A stretch of DNA of 6,675 nt, from contig JAGAUC010000042.1 of NCBI GenBank assembly GCA_017621015.1, forward strand, positions 1 to 6,675, written 5' to 3'. The notes beneath the pieces are model-generated. The model was not told the DNA's origin. It saw only the letters and a list, made by a program, of their open reading frames with translations, and ran no database searches. Source of the stretch: Clostridia bacterium. GTDB lineage: Bacteria > Bacillota > Clostridia > Oscillospirales > CAG-272. Of this stretch, positions 4,951 to 6,675 are shown piece by piece; position 1 is the stretch's first letter; each line of letters opens with the position of its first letter. The position numbers and the translations under genes are program-made.

Positions 4951-5979
4951 GTGAAAGAGGCGTTCTCGGACATCGTAGGAAATGACAGCCTGCGCCGCCG
5001 TCTTGGCGATGACATCGTTAAGGGCACGCTGGCTCACGCGTACATCCTGGCAGGTCCGCACGGAAGCGGAAAGCATACCATCGCCCTTCGGTTTGCCGCG
5101 GCACTTGCGTGCGAAAATCGCGCGAAGGACGGCATCCCCGTCCCCTGCCTTACCTGCCCCTCCTGCCGCAAGATCCTTGAGGGCAAATCTCCCGACATTA
5201 TCGGAATTGAAAAAACGGGACAGTCGGTCAAGATCGAGCAGATCCGCACGCTCAAAAAGGACGTGCCCACCCTGCCCAACGATCTGGAAAACAAGGTCTA
5301 CATCATCGGCGACGCCGACACCATGACCGAGGAGGCGCAAAACGCGTTTCTTCTGACACTGGAGGAGCCGCCTCCCTTCGTCCGCTTTTTCCTGCTTTGC
5401 GAAAAGCCGGAAAAGCTACTGGAGACCGTTCGCAGTCGCGCGCCCTCGCTTCGCACTGAGATCCTGCCGCGCGAAAAGGTGGCCCGACAGCTTGTGGCGC
5501 AAAGCGGAGCGGCAGCCACGCTTGCCAAAACCAGGCCCGCAGAGTTTGAGGAGATCCTCACCATTGCGTCGGGCTGTATCGGACGGGGTCTTGAGCTTTG
5601 CGACGAAAAGGAGCGTGCACCGCTCTTAAAGCAAAGACAGCTGGCTATGAGCTTTGTAGAGACTGCGCTGGCAAAGCAATATGCCTCCCTTGCGGAGCTG
5701 ATCGTCTCGCTCCCCAAAAAGCAGGACGAGCTGCTTCCCATTCTCGGTGGTGCACAAAGCGCCCTTCGCGACCTGATCGCGCTGAAGTCCTCGGCAAATG
5801 CGCCTTTGATCTTTTATACCGACCGCGAGGCGGCTACCGAGCTGGCCTTTACCCATAGCACCAAAGCACTTTTCGGCTTTTACGAAAAGCTTTCGGGCAC
5901 GGTATCCAATATCTCCCGCAACGCCAACATCCGTCTTTCGCTGACCAACCTGCTGGCCAGACTCGATACAAATCAATAA
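4951..5979 (+). CDS. holB: DNA polymerase III subunit delta'
   Basis: Delta' is the stator of the clamp-loader complex that opens and loads the beta sliding clamp at primer-template junctions. The 342-residue protein has an AAA+ ATPase-like N-terminus: AHAYILAGPHGSGKHT with the P-loop at 35-43. A zinc-binding set is formed by C54 and the CLTCPSC cluster (C66, C69, C72). VKIEQIRTLKKD (93-104), the Walker-B-like strand VYIIGDADTMT (116-126) and NAFLLTLEEPPP (131-142) follow. The sensor/arginine-finger motif, SRC in most family members, reads SRA here (S162-A164) with the arginine kept. The C-terminal part (about 200-342) is a helical collar-type domain. The start is GTG at 4951, with a G-rich Shine-Dalgarno (AGGGGGG, 4937-4943) seven bases upstream. 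No ATG occurs in frame until residue 125. DnaX is an alternative, but length and divergence favour HolB, as does the following ricT, its usual Bacillota neighbour. Confidence 0.93.
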   Translation: MKEAFSDIVGNDSLRRRLGDDIVKGTLAHAYILAGPHGSGKHTIALRFAAALACENRAKDGIPVPCLTCPSCRKILEGKSPDIIGIEKTGQSVKIEQIRTLKKDVPTLPNDLENKVYIIGDADTMTEEAQNAFLLTLEEPPPFVRFFLLCEKPEKLLETVRSRAPSLRTEILPREKVARQLVAQSGAAATLAKTRPAEFEEILTIASGCIGRGLELCDEKERAPLLKQRQLAMSFVETALAKQYASLAELIVSLPKKQDELLPILGGAQSALRDLIALKSSANAPLIFYTDREAATELAFTHSTKALFGFYEKLSGTVSNISRNANIRLSLTNLLARLDTNQ

Positions 5980-6003
5980 ATACCCAGAAAGGTATCACCA
6001 CAT

Positions 6004-6675
6004 ATGAACGAAGAAAAAAAGAAAAATAACCGCCACCGCTCACGCCGCCACCGCGGCCACGGCAATAAAAAGCCGCGTACAGAAAACACGGCGCCCCTGC
6101 AGGCAGCTGAGCCGAGCGCGATCGCCGATGGCTTTTCCGAGCCACTGTTTAACGATCCGCTTCGAAAGCCTGCGGCAGAAGAGGACGTACCACTACCTGA
6201 GGGCTATGATTTTGACGATGACACCATCCTTTTCGGCCCAAAATCTGCCAAGAAGGATCAGCCGATCGATCCCGAGAAGATGACCGCTGTCATTGGTGTC
6301 CGCTTCAAGAAAACCGGAAAGGTCTATTACTTTGCAGCAGGCAATCTCACGGCCAAGCGCGGCGATTTTGCTATTGTAGAAACGGCAAGAGGCCCCGAAT
6401 TCGGTGAGGTTTGGCTGTCCAACCGCTACGTTCCCAACGAGGAGATCATCCCGCCCCTTCGTCCGATCCTCCGCATCGCGACCCAAGCGGATATCACGCA
6501 CAACCAGGAAAACCGAAAAAAGGAGCAAGAGGCCTTCCGCATCGGAAACGAAAAGATCCTCTCGCACGGCCTTGACATGAAGCTGGTCGACGTGCAGTAC
6601 ACCTTTGACAACTCCAAGCTTCTGTTTTACTTCACCTCGGCGGGCAGAGTCGACTTCCGCGAGCTTGTGAAGGAC
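6004..6675 (+). CDS. ricT: RicT/YaaT-like PSP1 domain protein, 3' end outside window
   Basis: The frame is open from the ATG at 6004 to the window edge (224 codons, no stop), so the gene is partial at its 3' end. The PSP1 core begins near residue 93: AVIGVRFKKTGKVYYFAAG, then FAIVETARGPEFGEV (122-136), PLRPILRIAT (151-160) and ILSHGLDMKLVDVQYTFDNS (185-204). LLFYFTSAGRVDFRELVKD ends at the edge. In B. subtilis RicT (YaaT) joins RicA and RicF in an Fe-S/FAD-containing complex that assists RNase Y-dependent mRNA maturation and promotes sporulation, competence and biofilm formation. The iron-sulfur cysteines of the family lie further downstream; none is visible here. The first 90 residues are an extension absent from B. 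subtilis YaaT: a Lys/Arg/His-rich stretch (5-25) and then an acidic segment (59-73). The gene starts 24 bp after holB, with GAAAGG about 11 bases before the ATG, and is probably in the same operon. Confidence 0.93.
   Translation, partial: MNEEKKKNNRHRSRRHRGHGNKKPRTENTAPLQAAEPSAIADGFSEPLFNDPLRKPAAEEDVPLPEGYDFDDDTILFGPKSAKKDQPIDPEKMTAVIGVRFKKTGKVYYFAAGNLTAKRGDFAIVETARGPEFGEVWLSNRYVPNEEIIPPLRPILRIATQADITHNQENRKKEQEAFRIGNEKILSHGLDMKLVDVQYTFDNSKLLFYFTSAGRVDFRELVKD

Noticed and set aside
1..6675. CRISPR array, insertion sequence, tRNA/rRNA gene or defence/phage module.
   Set aside because: No spaced direct repeats, transposase motifs, tRNA-like cloverleaf or phage structural genes were visible. 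All long frames on the chosen strands are recognised housekeeping families.

Overview
The window looks like ordinary chromosomal housekeeping DNA from a Bacillota genome, most likely a GC-rich member of the Clostridia (an Oscillospiraceae- or Christensenellales-like gut lineage; this taxonomic guess is inference). The signs are a long-form hibernation factor, an NAD+-dependent ligase, strong purine-rich Shine-Dalgarno sites, sigma-A style promoters in AT-rich gaps between GC-rich genes, and a rsmI-holB-ricT neighbourhood. In Bacillus subtilis the counterparts (holB, yaaT/ricT and, a few genes on, yabC/rsmI) also lie close together.

Layout, left to right. At 1-39 there is a perfect 15-bp inverted repeat just past the end of a minus-strand flavodoxin-fold gene (52-567). 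That gene follows hpf (615-1139, minus), and a 10-bp GC-rich stem-loop lies between the two. A 229-bp AT-rich gap (1140-1368) carries two divergent promoters, one for hpf leftward and one for ligA rightward, with a symmetric A/T-tract dyad between their -35 boxes. ligA (1369-3363, plus) is complete, with all catalytic, zinc-finger, HhH and BRCT parts. A compact Amidase_3 cell-wall hydrolase without a signal peptide (3353-3916, minus) is convergent with ligA and overlaps its 3' end by 11 bp. It is divergent from rsmI (3984-4859, plus). After rsmI, a promoter with perfect -35, spacer and extended -10 elements (4883-4911) drives holB (4951-5979, GTG start). ricT (6004 onward) follows 24 bp later and runs off the right edge.

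Functionally the genes fall into ribosome maintenance (hpf, rsmI), DNA replication and repair (ligA, holB), RNA processing and development (ricT), cell-wall turnover (amidase) and a redox flavoprotein. The flavoprotein is probably co-transcribed with hpf, and ricT with holB. I see no tRNA, rRNA, CRISPR array, insertion sequence or phage module, and I did not find an undescribed multi-gene system. The points most worth a second look are the signal-less amidase set antisense between ligA and rsmI without visible terminators, the roughly 90-residue basic-then-acidic extension in front of the PSP1 domain of RicT, the unusually perfect holB promoter, and the hairpins around the hpf-flavodoxin unit.
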